NCBI GenBank assembly: GCA_037444575.1
Contig: JBBIME010000006.1
Location: forward strand, 186,001 to 250,000
Direction of reading: 5' to 3'
Length of the DNA stretch: 64,000 nucleotides
Source: Bacteriovorax sp037444575
Lineage (GTDB): Bacteria; Bdellovibrionota; Bacteriovoracia; Bacteriovoracales; Bacteriovoracaceae
Part shown: positions 34,519 through 43,225 of the stretch, in pieces
How positions within the stretch are numbered: position 1 is the first letter of the stretch
Layout of the letters: each line of letters begins with the position of its first letter
Made by a program: the position numbers and the translations under genes
Notes under the pieces: model-generated
Database searches by the model: none
The model's input: only the letters and a program-made list of their open reading frames with translations
What the model was told of the DNA's origin: nothing

Positions 34519-35156
34519 GCAGCTTTTCTTTTTGAGCGAATGTATTCAATCACTCCAGGTAAAACAGAGATGAGAATAATTGCGAGCATTACTAATTTAA
34601 AATTCTCTTTTACTTTGGGAAGATTTCCAAAAAAATACCCCATTGGAATAAAAGAAAAGATCCAAAGTGCGGCCCCGATAAGATTGTAGGACATAAATTT
34701 TCGATAAGTCATTTTCCCAATGCCTGCAACAAATGGTGCAAACGTGCGAACAATAGGCATAAAGCGAGCTAAGATTATTGTTTTTGCTCCATACTCTGCA
34801 TAAAAAAGATGAGCACGCTCAAGATGCTTTCTATTAAAAAAAGTACTCTCTTCCTTATCAAAAATACGTGGACCAATAAACTTCCCTACTGAGTAATTGA
34901 CCGAATCTCCAAGAACGGCCGCAAGAAAAAGAGCTCCTCCGATTGACCAGAAATCAAATGAGCCACGAGCAGCAAAAGCTCCAACGGCAAAAAGAAGAGA
35001 ATCTCCCGGAAGAAAAGGCATGATGATAAAGCCTGTTTCAATGAATATAATTAAAAATAAAAAAAGATAAGTCCAAGAGTGATAATTCGCAATCATGTAA
35101 TCAAGATGGACTTCTATATGAAGTATAAAATCTAAAATTGTGTGAAGTAATTCCAT
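34515..35156 (-). CDS. DedA-family membrane protein
   Basis: 213 aa with several hydrophobic segments. DedA (SNARE-assoc) motifs ETGFIIMPFLPGDSLLFAVGA and ARFMPIVRTFAPFVAGIGKM (shortened) are clear, with the conserved Glu, Gly-Asp and Arg residues. The family carries membrane lipid carriers such as undecaprenyl phosphate. No neighbour suggests a specific substrate. The stop overlaps the dacB stop by 4 nt. Confidence 0.93.
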   Translation of the reverse strand: MELLHTILDFILHIEVHLDYMIANYHSWTYLFLFLIIFIETGFIIMPFLPGDSLLFAVGAFAARGSFDFWSIGGALFLAAVLGDSVNYSVGKFIGPRIFDKEESTFFNRKHLERAHLFYAEYGAKTIILARFMPIVRTFAPFVAGIGKMTYRKFMSYNLIGAALWIFSFIPMGYFFGNLPKVKENFKLVMLAIILISVLPGVIEYIRSKRKAA

Positions 35157-35233
35157 GCAGTCTAATTCCCATAAAAAAAATATCTAAAACATTTTCTGGT
35201 AAATTAGACAGTAAAACAAGGATAGAAATTGAT

Positions 35234-35260
35234 AAAAAAAAACCCTCTTTCGAGGGTTTT
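35234..35260 (-). terminator. Intrinsic terminator of the DUF3465 gene
   Basis: AACCCTC/GAGGGTT stem with loop TTTC, followed on the minus strand by a long T-run. It is also T-rich on the plus side, but no plus gene ends here. Confidence 0.88.
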
Positions 35261-35271
35261 ATATTTGATTC

Positions 35272-35733
35272 TTAATTAGTTTGTTCTTTATCACCGTAAA
35301 GTGTGCCATTAGCAACTGTGAACCCATCTGGGTGTCCACCGTGTGGATCAAAGTGAGTCCAGTGAATCATCCCCTGACCAACACTTTTATACTCTCCACA
35401 TACAGTAAGAGTCTGACCAACTTGAAGAGGTACGCGACCAAAATCAAGATTGCTCACGATTAAAAGTTTAATTTGTCCGCCAACAGTTAGCGTATATTTT
35501 TGATGTGGAAGACCCGCATGATCTTCAGGAAGAATTTGAGAAACTACACCTGTTACCATTACCTGTGGACGGTTAGCATTTGATCTCATTACTACTTTTA
35601 ACTGATCAATTGTTCCATTGAGAACGTTACCTCTAAAGTCTTTACACGCAGGAAGCGTGGAAGGGTCGAAAGTTCCAGCGAACGATGAAAAAGAAAGAAG
35701 GACCAGGAGAGAAGTTAGGATGAATGATTTCAT
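35272..35733 (-). CDS. Exported DUF3465-family protein
   Basis: 153 aa. Signal peptide 1-19 (ending SFAG). The domain has TGVVSQILPEDHAGLPHQKYTL, LLIVSNLDFGRVPLQ, GEYKS and MIHWTHFDPHGGHPDG, which match the DUF3465 pattern (HQ, a nucleobase-fold-like centre, and the WTHxDP motif). Histidines and aspartates suggest metal or nucleic-acid binding, but the function is not known. Two cysteines (near 29 and 111). Single-gene transcript ending at a strong terminator. Confidence 0.82.
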   Translation of the reverse strand: MKSFILTSLLVLLSFSSFAGTFDPSTLPACKDFRGNVLNGTIDQLKVVMRSNANRPQVMVTGVVSQILPEDHAGLPHQKYTLTVGGQIKLLIVSNLDFGRVPLQVGQTLTVCGEYKSVGQGMIHWTHFDPHGGHPDGFTVANGTLYGDKEQTN

Positions 35734-35803
35734 AAAGCCTCACTAATAGTTGGTATTAGGAAAACTAAAGGTTTTCCAAGACTCTGTCTAGCCCCAATTC
35801 TTA

Positions 35804-36736
35804 TTAATGGACATTTTCCTTATATTTCTTAGTCCCTGTAAGATTTTTATCCATAAAACCCTCTAAGTAAGCATTATATCGAACTAAAATGGGTCGATTT
35901 GGCCCCAAACTATCACTCTCTATGATCTTTTTATAAGCATCTTTTTTAATGGGAAAGGCCGTAATGAGGTCCTCTTTGTGATCTCGGCGACTCCAAATTG
36001 AGTAAATAAGGAGATAATCATTCTCTTCTTCCTCTCTTTTAAAGGGCAACTTTACCAAAGTCGTTCTCAAAATGTTAGTTAATGATCCATTTACCATGAT
36101 CTCTTCTTCAAGCTTCTCTACATGAAGTTTGGAGTAATCAAAGTTTAGGACCTCACTAGAGACATTCTTTAAGGCCTTGAGTGCCCGGCGATCACTTTCA
36201 TCTTTAAATGCGATAGTTCCAGCAAAATAAGTAAGATTAGAAAGAAGCCCACCTTCTATTGTTTGTGGAGAGAGACTGCTCCCTGAAAAAGAAAAAGCAT
36301 AATTCAATGTCGGATCAATCCATCTTTTGCGTTTGAATCCATAAGGAGTGCTGATAACACTAAAAAGGTATCCATAGGAATGCGTAATTCCGGCGTGTAC
36401 AATCTTATTGTCATTTTTTATTTTGAATTGAACTTGAAGATCGCTCATTATCTGGTCATCGATAATTTGTTTTTTTGCTCCTGAATCAAAATTGATACTT
36501 TTTCCCCAGAAAGCAGTAAGTTTTTTGTCTTTGGAATCATTAACAATTTCATGAAAGAGATGAGGATTCTTTTTTTCTAATAATGAAATAATTGATGTTT
36601 TTGTATTCACTGATTCTTCAACAAGATCGCTCCAATACTTATCACTGGTCTCTGAATAATTTTTCTGTTTCAAGCTTGAACAAGAAAAAAAAGAAAGAAC
36701 TACAAACACAAAGAGAGCAACTTTAGCTATAGACAT
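35804..36736 (-). CDS. Lipoprotein of unknown function
   Basis: 310 aa from the ATG at 36736 (the third of three close ATGs at 36748, 36742 and 36736); the GGGA just upstream fits this one best, although the choice is uncertain. Lipobox SFFSC (about Cys19) marks a lipoprotein. The mature part is a mix of helix and strand, with many Lys/Asp/Glu residues, and no family is recognised. Single-gene unit, divergent from the CDF exporter 90 bp away. Confidence 0.6.
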   Translation of the reverse strand: MSIAKVALFVFVVLSFFSCSSLKQKNYSETSDKYWSDLVEESVNTKTSIISLLEKKNPHLFHEIVNDSKDKKLTAFWGKSINFDSGAKKQIIDDQIMSDLQVQFKIKNDNKIVHAGITHSYGYLFSVISTPYGFKRKRWIDPTLNYAFSFSGSSLSPQTIEGGLLSNLTYFAGTIAFKDESDRRALKALKNVSSEVLNFDYSKLHVEKLEEEIMVNGSLTNILRTTLVKLPFKREEEENDYLLIYSIWSRRDHKEDLITAFPIKKDAYKKIIESDSLGPNRPILVRYNAYLEGFMDKNLTGTKKYKENVH

Positions 36737-36825
36737 AATCATTCCCATTTAAATCATCTGCCAGATATATTAAAGTATCCAACTTTGGTTAGACAATCTT
36801 AAATAAAAAAAGCTATCCTTTAAAA

Positions 36826-37833
36826 ATGTCAGACTCATGCATAAAAACTATTAATCACAACAATTGCAATCACGATCACTCTCATGATGATCTTGATCAT
36901 CACGGACATCACCATGAGCATCATCACGGACATCACCATGGTCATCACCATGGTCCTAAAAACTACAATCGTGCCTTTGCCATTGGGATTACTCTTAATA
37001 TCATCTTTGTTGTTATTGAATCGATCTATGGATATTTAGCAAAATCACTGGCCCTCATGGCAGATGCTGGACACAACCTAAGTGATGTGGCAGGTCTCCT
37101 GCTTGCTTGGGGAGCATTCTGGCTTGCCTCTAGAAGACCGACTGCCCGCTATACTTTTGGTCTAAGAAAATCATCTATTCTCTCTGCTCTTTTTAATTCC
37201 GTTTTTTTATTAGTTGCAGTTGGTATCATTATCTGGGAAGCGCTCCATAGAATTTGGAATCCAAATATTATCGAATCGAAAACGGTAATTATTGTCGCTG
37301 CAATTGGAATAGTTATCAATTCCCTTACGGCACTTCTTTTTTTTAAAGATAAAAATGATGATATCAATTTAAAAGGAGCCTACCTGCATATGGCCTCTGA
37401 TGCCCTGATCTCTCTAGGGGTTGTCATCTCAGCCGCCATCATTTCACGAACATCATGGTTTTGGTTAGATCCCGTCATCAGTATAATCATTTCTATCGTC
37501 ATTATTTATGGAACATGGGATCTTTTAAAACATTCTCTTTATCTTTCAATGGATGCTGTTCCTGCGAAAATTAATCCTTCCGAGGTTAAAAAATATTTAG
37601 AGAGTTTAGAGAGTGTTACCGATGTTCATGATCTACATATCTGGGCAATGAGTACAACCGAGACTGCGCTGAGTGCTCACATCACCCTAAAGGATGCTTC
37701 GTTAAACAATCAAAAATTACAGCAAATATCACAACACTTGAGAGAGAATTTTCATATTCATCACCCTACTATTCAAGTTGAACTTTATGACAAAAACTTT
37801 GAATGTGATTTCAAACCTGAGGAAGTCCTCTAA
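36826..37833 (+). CDS. Cation diffusion facilitator zinc exporter, His-rich N-terminus
   Basis: 335 aa, CzcD/ZitB-like. A very His-rich N-terminal extension (about 10-45, alternating His-Gly/Asp) probably buffers metal. Six TM helices follow. The two HxxxD zinc sites are present (AGHNLSDVAG and HMASDALISL). The C-terminal cytoplasmic domain has VTDVHDLHIWAMS. Exports zinc or similar divalent ions with proton antiport. The closest family calls are CzcD and ZitB; I do not pick one. Confidence 0.92.
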   Translation: MSDSCIKTINHNNCNHDHSHDDLDHHGHHHEHHHGHHHGHHHGPKNYNRAFAIGITLNIIFVVIESIYGYLAKSLALMADAGHNLSDVAGLLLAWGAFWLASRRPTARYTFGLRKSSILSALFNSVFLLVAVGIIIWEALHRIWNPNIIESKTVIIVAAIGIVINSLTALLFFKDKNDDINLKGAYLHMASDALISLGVVISAAIISRTSWFWLDPVISIIISIVIIYGTWDLLKHSLYLSMDAVPAKINPSEVKKYLESLESVTDVHDLHIWAMSTTETALSAHITLKDASLNNQKLQQISQHLRENFHIHHPTIQVELYDKNFECDFKPEEVL

Positions 37834-37957
37834 GCATAAGGTGACTATCCGATTCAATACCTTTTAAGTCTTCTACAAAATATCTTAAGTTTCAAAACTT
37901 ACTTTTTTATTATTAAATTCAAGATAAGACATTAGATGACTCTTAAGGGAGGATCTT

Positions 37958-38404
37958 ATGAAAAATATTGTTGTCTGTGCGGATTTAAACCCAAACAGTC
38001 TTGATACATTAAAAACACTTCATCACAATATCATTTTAGAAAACTGTAACCTCCATTTTCTTCACGTCTTTGAAATCCATATGTATAACGCTGACATTGT
38101 ACCAGTGATATTCCCGACAGAAGTTCAGTATCCCGATATCGAAGCAAGCACACTAAATATTTTGGATAAACTGGCAAAAGATGTGGGGGCAATTCCTTCT
38201 CAAACACATCTAAAATGTTATTTTTCCCACTCTCGCGAAGAAAAAATTATCAACTACCTCCAAGAGGTGCATGCCGATCTCGTTATTGTAGCAACAAGAG
38301 GAAAGCATGGAATTGAAGGATTTTTTTCATCTTCTCTTGCCGATTTCCTCTGTAAATATTCGCCCTGTGATGTGCTCGTCGTAAGGCCTAAAGGCAAAGT
38401 TTAA
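37958..38404 (+). CDS. Universal stress protein (UspA family)
   Basis: 148 aa, one Usp domain. The start has IVVCADLNPNS, and the C-terminus has DLVIVATRGKHGIEGFFSSSLADFL...CDVLVVRP. The nucleotide-binding loop is close to G-x2-G-x-GS, but the last glycine is replaced by serine, so ATP binding may be weak. It sits between the CDF exporter and a REC/PilZ-like gene, near other stress genes. RBS GGGAGGAT precedes the ATG. Regulation may be by its own promoter; no sigma-54 element was seen. Confidence 0.88.
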   Translation: MKNIVVCADLNPNSLDTLKTLHHNIILENCNLHFLHVFEIHMYNADIVPVIFPTEVQYPDIEASTLNILDKLAKDVGAIPSQTHLKCYFSHSREEKIINYLQEVHADLVIVATRGKHGIEGFFSSSLADFLCKYSPCDVLVVRPKGKV

Positions 38405-38504
38405 ATGGAAGAATATTCGGGCACTTTTTATGGAGAATCCTTCCCATTTCTCAAATAATCCCCCTTATTTGACCCAAATCCTTATTGGGTGATAGAATAA
38501 GACT

Positions 38505-39965
38505 ATGGGTATAACTGTAATCGATCAGGGGCCTGAACTTTATTGGTTTGTGAGCAATGCTCTCTTGCAGGAAGAAATACCCTTAAAACACATCCAAAGC
38601 ACATCTGCTGGAGAAAAAAGCATTCTCCAAGATCTTCCTGAAATAGTTATAATAAATGGAGATGATAAATCTTTGCAGCCTGAGCAATTCATCGGGCGGA
38701 TGAGAAACCATGTTTTCGCAAGAAATACGCTTTTCATTGTTGTAACTGCTGACATGTCCGTAGAATTCAAAAAATCTCTCTTAATAGCTGGTGCCGGACA
38801 AATTTTTTATAGAGGAAGAAATTTTAATCCTTCTCCAAAATTTTTCGCAAGCATTGTGAAATGGTTTTTAAATACAAAAGACCCTGATCCTCAAATTTTT
38901 GATTACAAGCCAGTCGCTTTTCCATCTGAAGCAGATTTTGCAAGTTATGGACGAATTGGCTGGATTAGTCCTACTCACTGTATGATTGAAACGAATGTAA
39001 ATCTTAACCCTGGTCAAAAGATTGAATTTAGAAATCCTCTTTTTGACGAACTGGATATAAAAAATATCTCGTTAGAGTGCATTGAGAAGAATAAAGTTGG
39101 ACGATACTATCAATACGCCAATAGCCTTCTCTGTAGAATTCTCTCAAAGGATCAGCAGAAAGATTCAAAAAAAATTGAAGCATGGATAAAAAATAATCAA
39201 GATATTTCAAAGCATAAGCCAATCAAGGTTGTTTATTTTGAATCTGATCCAGATTATCGAAACGAAATCAAACAAATGATCAAATCGGATTCTCGCTTTT
39301 GCGCTAGAGGGTATGGATCTCTTGAAGATCTCCAGGAGATTTTAAATTATCAACTCCCTCATCTCGTTTTAGTAAATAGGGCATTGATTCAAAAAGATAA
39401 AACGAAATTTGAAGCAATGAAAAATTTTATCAAATCAAATTTTTGCTATTGTGTAACTTACGCTAACAGTGAAATTTTTAAAATTGATGACTTTAAAAAA
39501 AATTATGACTTTGCCATGCACTCCCCAACTCCCATTAATCAACCTCTTCTTGAATCAATGGTAGAAAAACTAGAAGACAAATTACCTGATCATCTAAAAA
39601 CAGATAAAAATAAAGTTTATCTAAATAAACACTCTGCTTACAGTCGATTAAGTCTTCATTCTCCATGCAAGATCACTGAACTTGCATTGAGTGGAATTGG
39701 AATTGAGCTTCCTTTTTCACTTAGTAATTTCTGTGCTTGTGAAGTTGCAAGTAACGCCTTTGGAATAGCAGAAATGAACCGAGGACAGTTTTTCCGCACA
39801 TTTAATAGTAAAACTACCAGTCGAGGTGTTTATCACCGCTTGCTCTTTATGGGACAAAATGTAAAAGATAATGAGCAAGTAAAAGCGGCAATTGAAAAAA
39901 TTAACGAAATCGGTTTTGAGCGCTGGCTTTCGGGTGATGACGATAGCAAATCTAAAAAGGATTAA
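38505..39965 (+). CDS. Duplicated receiver-like/PilZ-like regulator
   Basis: 486 aa, cytoplasmic. Two similar halves. Residues about 1-125 and about 233-355 look like degenerate receivers: the expected phospho-Asp positions are changed (EIVIINGDD and LVLVNRAL) so phosphorylation is unlikely. Each is followed by a PilZ-like module (SYGRIGWISPTHCMIET in the first, and CKITELALSGIGIELP in the second). PilZ domains bind cyclic-di-GMP, but the RxxxR motif is not clear here. I do not recognise a named family. It follows the usp gene by 100 bp. A regulator or c-di-GMP effector is inferred. Confidence 0.6.
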   Translation: MGITVIDQGPELYWFVSNALLQEEIPLKHIQSTSAGEKSILQDLPEIVIINGDDKSLQPEQFIGRMRNHVFARNTLFIVVTADMSVEFKKSLLIAGAGQIFYRGRNFNPSPKFFASIVKWFLNTKDPDPQIFDYKPVAFPSEADFASYGRIGWISPTHCMIETNVNLNPGQKIEFRNPLFDELDIKNISLECIEKNKVGRYYQYANSLLCRILSKDQQKDSKKIEAWIKNNQDISKHKPIKVVYFESDPDYRNEIKQMIKSDSRFCARGYGSLEDLQEILNYQLPHLVLVNRALIQKDKTKFEAMKNFIKSNFCYCVTYANSEIFKIDDFKKNYDFAMHSPTPINQPLLESMVEKLEDKLPDHLKTDKNKVYLNKHSAYSRLSLHSPCKITELALSGIGIELPFSLSNFCACEVASNAFGIAEMNRGQFFRTFNSKTTSRGVYHRLLFMGQNVKDNEQVKAAIEKINEIGFERWLSGDDDSKSKKD

Positions 39966-40083
39966 TCTATTCACGCCTTCCATAATTTAAACCTTATCTA
40001 AATATTCGAATTATATATTTTTCTTATTCCTCATATTGAAGCAGGTTATACTCATGAAAACTTTCCAAATTTGAGGAGATAAA

Positions 40084-40224
40084 ATGGTTCAGCAAAAAAA
40101 AGAAAAAGATGAAAAAAAAATAAAAGAAATGCGAGATAAGGAATTTAAGAAAAGACAATCTCGTGAACGCGACATAAAAAGAGAAAGAGAAGAAGGATTT
40201 GAAAAAAAAATTGCCGGAGATTAA
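40084..40224 (+). CDS. Small highly charged protein
   Basis: 46 aa, with GAGGAG at good spacing before the ATG. Almost all residues are Lys, Glu, Arg, Asp or Gln, forming a probable single charged helix (MVQQKKEKDEK...). No family is recognised. The clear RBS is the main support. It could be a small protein that binds nucleic acid or membranes, or a spurious frame in a purine-rich stretch. Confidence 0.5.
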   Translation: MVQQKKEKDEKKIKEMRDKEFKKRQSRERDIKREREEGFEKKIAGD

Positions 40225-40374
40225 TCTAAGAGGAGAAGGCCTTACAAGTTCTTACAGGTGCAAACGATTTTAGCTTGTCATAAAAATTTAATGAAATTCT
40301 AACATAAGAGAACTATCCATTATGCAAATGTTAGTTTAAATTTAGAGGCAGTTAACTTCCATGAGGGAATTTAA

Positions 40375-41238
40375 ATGAAACTATCTAAAAAAGTATTTCT
40401 GTCGGGTATTTTCTTCTTCACGCTGTCTATCCAAAATCTAGCCTCGGCCAAGATTGAAGCAGTCCTAGGTCTTCCTCTCGAACAAAATTCCAATCTGGCA
40501 ATAAAAGCACCTGAAACAGATGCTTCTGAAATTATTCTTTCTCGAGAACAATATATTATCTCCTACAATAAGGACCGCCGTTCACCGAACTGGGTTGCCT
40601 GGAAATTAGAGGCCGATCAGATCGGAAAGTCAGGGAGATCAAATAATTTTTTAATCGATACTGAATTAGATAATTATCTTTCTCAAAATGCCACAAATAA
40701 GCACGCAGTAGATGCTCAAGACTATAAAGGAAGCTGCTTCGACAGAGGTCATCAAGTTCCATCTGCAGATAGAACAGATACGCTGACAAATAATGAAACA
40801 ACTTTTCTAATGAGTAATATGATTCCCCAAACTCCATATCTCAATAGAGTCGTTTGGGAGCATTTGGAGTCCTACTCACGCGATTTAGTCCTAAGACAAT
40901 CTAAAAAACTTTATACTCTAGCTGGTCCAATCTATGATCAGGATTTAGGCTCAATAGGACCTCAAAAAGATATTCCTGTTCCTTCTAAAAATTTTAAGAT
41001 TATTTTCATCTTAGATTCAAACCAGACATTTCAGGATATCAATTCCAGTACTCCAAAAATAGTTGTTATCATGCCTAATATTCTTCAGGATGGCAGTCTT
41101 CCAAATACAAACAACCAAGAACGTTGCGGAACTCTAAAAACAGACACAACAGATAAAAAAGATTGGATGAAATACACAACTACGATTGGTGAAGTGGAAA
41201 GACTTTCAGGAATCAAATTCGATTCATCAAAACTATAG
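40375..41238 (+). CDS. Exported non-specific DNA/RNA endonuclease (NUC family)
   Basis: 287 aa. Signal peptide 1-25 (ending LASA). The NUC1/EndA catalytic motif DRGH (His126, in CFDRGHQVPSADR) and the metal-binding Asn motif in SNMIPQTPYLNR are present. Such nucleases act outside the cytoplasm and degrade DNA and RNA, for nutrients or for prey digestion in predators (inference). AGGG precedes the ATG at short range. Single-gene unit. Confidence 0.9.
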   Translation: MKLSKKVFLSGIFFFTLSIQNLASAKIEAVLGLPLEQNSNLAIKAPETDASEIILSREQYIISYNKDRRSPNWVAWKLEADQIGKSGRSNNFLIDTELDNYLSQNATNKHAVDAQDYKGSCFDRGHQVPSADRTDTLTNNETTFLMSNMIPQTPYLNRVVWEHLESYSRDLVLRQSKKLYTLAGPIYDQDLGSIGPQKDIPVPSKNFKIIFILDSNQTFQDINSSTPKIVVIMPNILQDGSLPNTNNQERCGTLKTDTTDKKDWMKYTTTIGEVERLSGIKFDSSKL

Positions 41239-41357
41239 AATAAAAATCTATACTTTTTCCTTCTTTCTCAAATACTTTGAAAATAAGTTAAGACTTGGAT
41301 AGATTTAATTTGTCTCACTATAGACCTATAAGAGACAAATTATTATTTGGGTCGCTT

Positions 41358-42128
41358 ATGAAAAAATTATCTCTAATTCTTTTAGGATTTTTTTTCTTCC
41401 ACTCCTGTGGCGGAGGTAACAGCATACCTAGAACCAAAATTCCCGGTGGTGCAAGTCTCATCTTAGATGCCAATACAATCCCCCTCACCTCCTCTTCACC
41501 TTTAGGAATTTGTGATGTTACAAGCTGGAGTGATTCTTCTGGTTCTGGAAATAATGGCACAATCGACTGCACAAGAGGTGGAGGTTTTTCTGGTTCTGGA
41601 ACCAGCACGGATCCAAAGCGAATTATTTTTAATGGAACGACAACTTTTGTGTCGACAACTCTCAATGCTCAATCTGATATCATGCCAAGTTCAACCTGGG
41701 TTGTATGGGTAAAGCCCTCAGCTGCAAACTTCAGTCATATATTATCCCTTGATGATTATATGAACACATTTAATCGCTCACTGATAACTGATAATGTTAC
41801 TGGTCAGTATGGAGTTTTAAATCCCTTCAATCAGGTGTGGTTCACGACGGCAGTTGACCCTGCAGCCTGGCAATTTCTTGCTGTTGTATTTACACCGAGC
41901 AATCTTATTTTTTACAAGAATGGGGTCTCATTTACATTTGGCAATGCTCCTCTTTATATTCCGAATACGCAAACGTTTACGATAGGTCGCTCAGCGGGAG
42001 GAACATTTGATTTCTTCAATGGTTCCATTGCCTGGATTGCTATCTATCCGCGAGCTTTATCAGCGACTGATATTAAAAATATCTGCCAAGAACTAGCGCC
42101 AAGATTTAGTTTTGGAACTTGTAATTAA
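41358..42128 (+). CDS. Lipoprotein with LamG-like domain
   Basis: 256 aa from the ATG at 41358, chosen because the signal peptide and lipobox (FHSCGG) begin here; the upstream extension of 21 codons has no RBS, although the site at 41358 is weak too. The mature part (about 35-240) has the jelly-roll strand pattern of LamG/concanavalin-like domains, ending AWIAIYPRALSATDI. It is probably a surface-exposed or periplasmic lipoprotein that binds carbohydrate or protein; substrate unknown. Confidence 0.75.
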   Translation: MKKLSLILLGFFFFHSCGGGNSIPRTKIPGGASLILDANTIPLTSSSPLGICDVTSWSDSSGSGNNGTIDCTRGGGFSGSGTSTDPKRIIFNGTTTFVSTTLNAQSDIMPSSTWVVWVKPSAANFSHILSLDDYMNTFNRSLITDNVTGQYGVLNPFNQVWFTTAVDPAAWQFLAVVFTPSNLIFYKNGVSFTFGNAPLYIPNTQTFTIGRSAGGTFDFFNGSIAWIAIYPRALSATDIKNICQELAPRFSFGTCN

Positions 42129-42239
42129 TTACGGGATCGCTATGTTCAGTATTTGAATAATATATTTTTTTTTCAAAAAATGAGAATGCAAAATTGTTTC
42201 AACTGAAAACTATTGTAGTTTTCTCATCAAGGAGAAATT

Positions 42240-42407
42240 ATGCCAAGTTACAATAAAGGAAATCAAACAGGAAAAAAACCGGGGCAAAGCCAACAACCAG
42301 AAACAGGAAGTAAGCCAGGAGCAACAAAATCTCCAGCTGCAGGATCTCAGAAAAGTAGTCAAACATGGTCAAAGGAAAAACCAATGGCCCCAGAGAAAAA
42401 AAGATAG
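42240..42407 (+). CDS. Small hydrophilic protein
   Basis: 55 aa, rich in Gly, Pro, Ser, Gln and Lys; low complexity and predicted disordered. AAGGAGAAATT gives a strong Shine-Dalgarno before the ATG. It is followed by a hairpin. The composition resembles hydrophilin-like stress proteins, but this is only a comparison of type. Confidence 0.55.
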   Translation: MPSYNKGNQTGKKPGQSQQPETGSKPGATKSPAAGSQKSSQTWSKEKPMAPEKKR

Positions 42408-42427
42408 TAACGCTTTAACAATCTATT

Positions 42428-42460
42428 GAGAAGAGACGCAATGTCTCTTCTCATACTTTT
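42428..42460 (+). terminator. Hairpin after the small hydrophilic gene
   Basis: A perfect 10-bp stem GAGAAGAGAC/GTCTCTTCTC with loop GCAAT, followed by a modest T-rich stretch. It ends the 42240 gene's transcript. Confidence 0.7.
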
Positions 42461-42535
42461 CTCCTCGGCAAAATACTGCACCTAAAAAATCAAACTTCAT
42501 TTGTCAGAAAGCAATGGTCTTAAATTATAATTACC

Positions 42536-42892
42536 ATGATCAAGCATTATAATTGCAATCATATCTATATCAGCCGGGAGGTTGTAGTGGATATTTATCA
42601 ACTCATCGAAAATGATCAAGATAAAATAACAGAATTCTATAAGGCCGGAGAATATATTTTAAAAAATGGTACACCAACTTATGGGGAGTTTTGTATTTGT
42701 TCTGGAAGAATTGAATTGATTTATAAAAATGAAGAAGGTTTTCTTTTTAAGGAGATTAAAGGACCTGGCGATATAATAGGAGAAGACAATCTAGAACTAG
42801 AAGACTTCATATTCGATGCTAAAGCCTTGGTGGATTCAGAGGTCTATTTCTATGATAAGAATTATATCATGAATCTTAAGGATCAAAAGTAG
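42536..42892 (+). CDS. Cyclic-nucleotide-binding-domain protein without DNA-binding domain
   Basis: 118 aa, a single cNMP-binding-like beta-roll: FYKAGEYILKNGTPTYGEFCICSGRIELIY...GPGDIIGEDN...FDAKALVDSEVYFYDK. This is the CRP/EcfS sensor part without a helix-turn-helix. The phosphate-binding cassette is poorly conserved, so nucleotide binding is uncertain. The start could also be a later in-frame codon since no strong RBS is seen. Probably a regulatory subunit or sensor; partner unknown. Confidence 0.6.
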   Translation: MIKHYNCNHIYISREVVVDIYQLIENDQDKITEFYKAGEYILKNGTPTYGEFCICSGRIELIYKNEEGFLFKEIKGPGDIIGEDNLELEDFIFDAKALVDSEVYFYDKNYIMNLKDQK

Positions 42893-42907
42893 TTTAATAT
42901 TTAAAAC

Positions 42908-42934
42908 ACTAGGTCCCCTTCAATGAGACCTAGT
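42908..42934. terminator. Hairpin between convergent genes
   Basis: An 8-bp stem ACTAGGTC/GACCTAGT encloses the stop codon of the minus gene at 42920. No T-run follows, so it may act as a weak bidirectional terminator or RNA-stability element. Confidence 0.45.
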
Positions 42935-43198
42935 ATTCTCTCCATCATCTTTTAAACCTGATTTCTCGATCGTGTATAAATGATGAAACTTCTTTTTCAC
43001 CGAGTTCTTAGATCGATTATATCCTTTTCTTGATCGATATTTAGCATGTTGATAAACCTTTCCAATGTTAAACGAAATAAGATCTATATGTTCACGCAAT
43101 TCTTCAAGCTCATGTTCATGCAATCTATCTTTCTTAGTTTTCCCTGACTGCTCAGAAATCATCTTTTCATTCCACAAATCCTCACCAACAGCTCTCAC
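42920..43198 (-). CDS. Small charged protein of unknown function
   Basis: 92 aa from a GTG at 43198. A strong Shine-Dalgarno (AAGGAGG) is five bases upstream of this GTG, while the ATG seven codons earlier has none, so the GTG start is preferred. The protein is charged, with a helical Glu/Leu/His stretch (HEHELEELREHIDLISF) and a basic C-terminal half. No family is recognised. It follows the NhaR-like gene's stop by 27 nt on the minus strand and is probably co-transcribed with it. Confidence 0.55.
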   Translation of the reverse strand: MRAVGEDLWNEKMISEQSGKTKKDRLHEHELEELREHIDLISFNIGKVYQHAKYRSRKGYNRSKNSVKKKFHHLYTIEKSGLKDDGENTRSH

Positions 43199-43225
43199 TC
43201 CTCCCTCCTTATTAAACATTAATCA

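Noticed and set aside
36880..36955. Short DNA repeats at the start of the CDF gene
   Set aside because: They are simply His codons (CAT/CAC) of the metal-binding N-terminus, not a repeat element.
38416..38435. GGGCACTTTTTATGG before the REC/PilZ-like gene
   Set aside because: The -24 half is good but the -12 half has GG where GC is required.
42462..42475. Sigma-54-like GGCAAAATACTGC before the cNMP-domain gene
   Set aside because: Spacing between GG and GC is one base short (N9), which sigma-54 does not usually accept.
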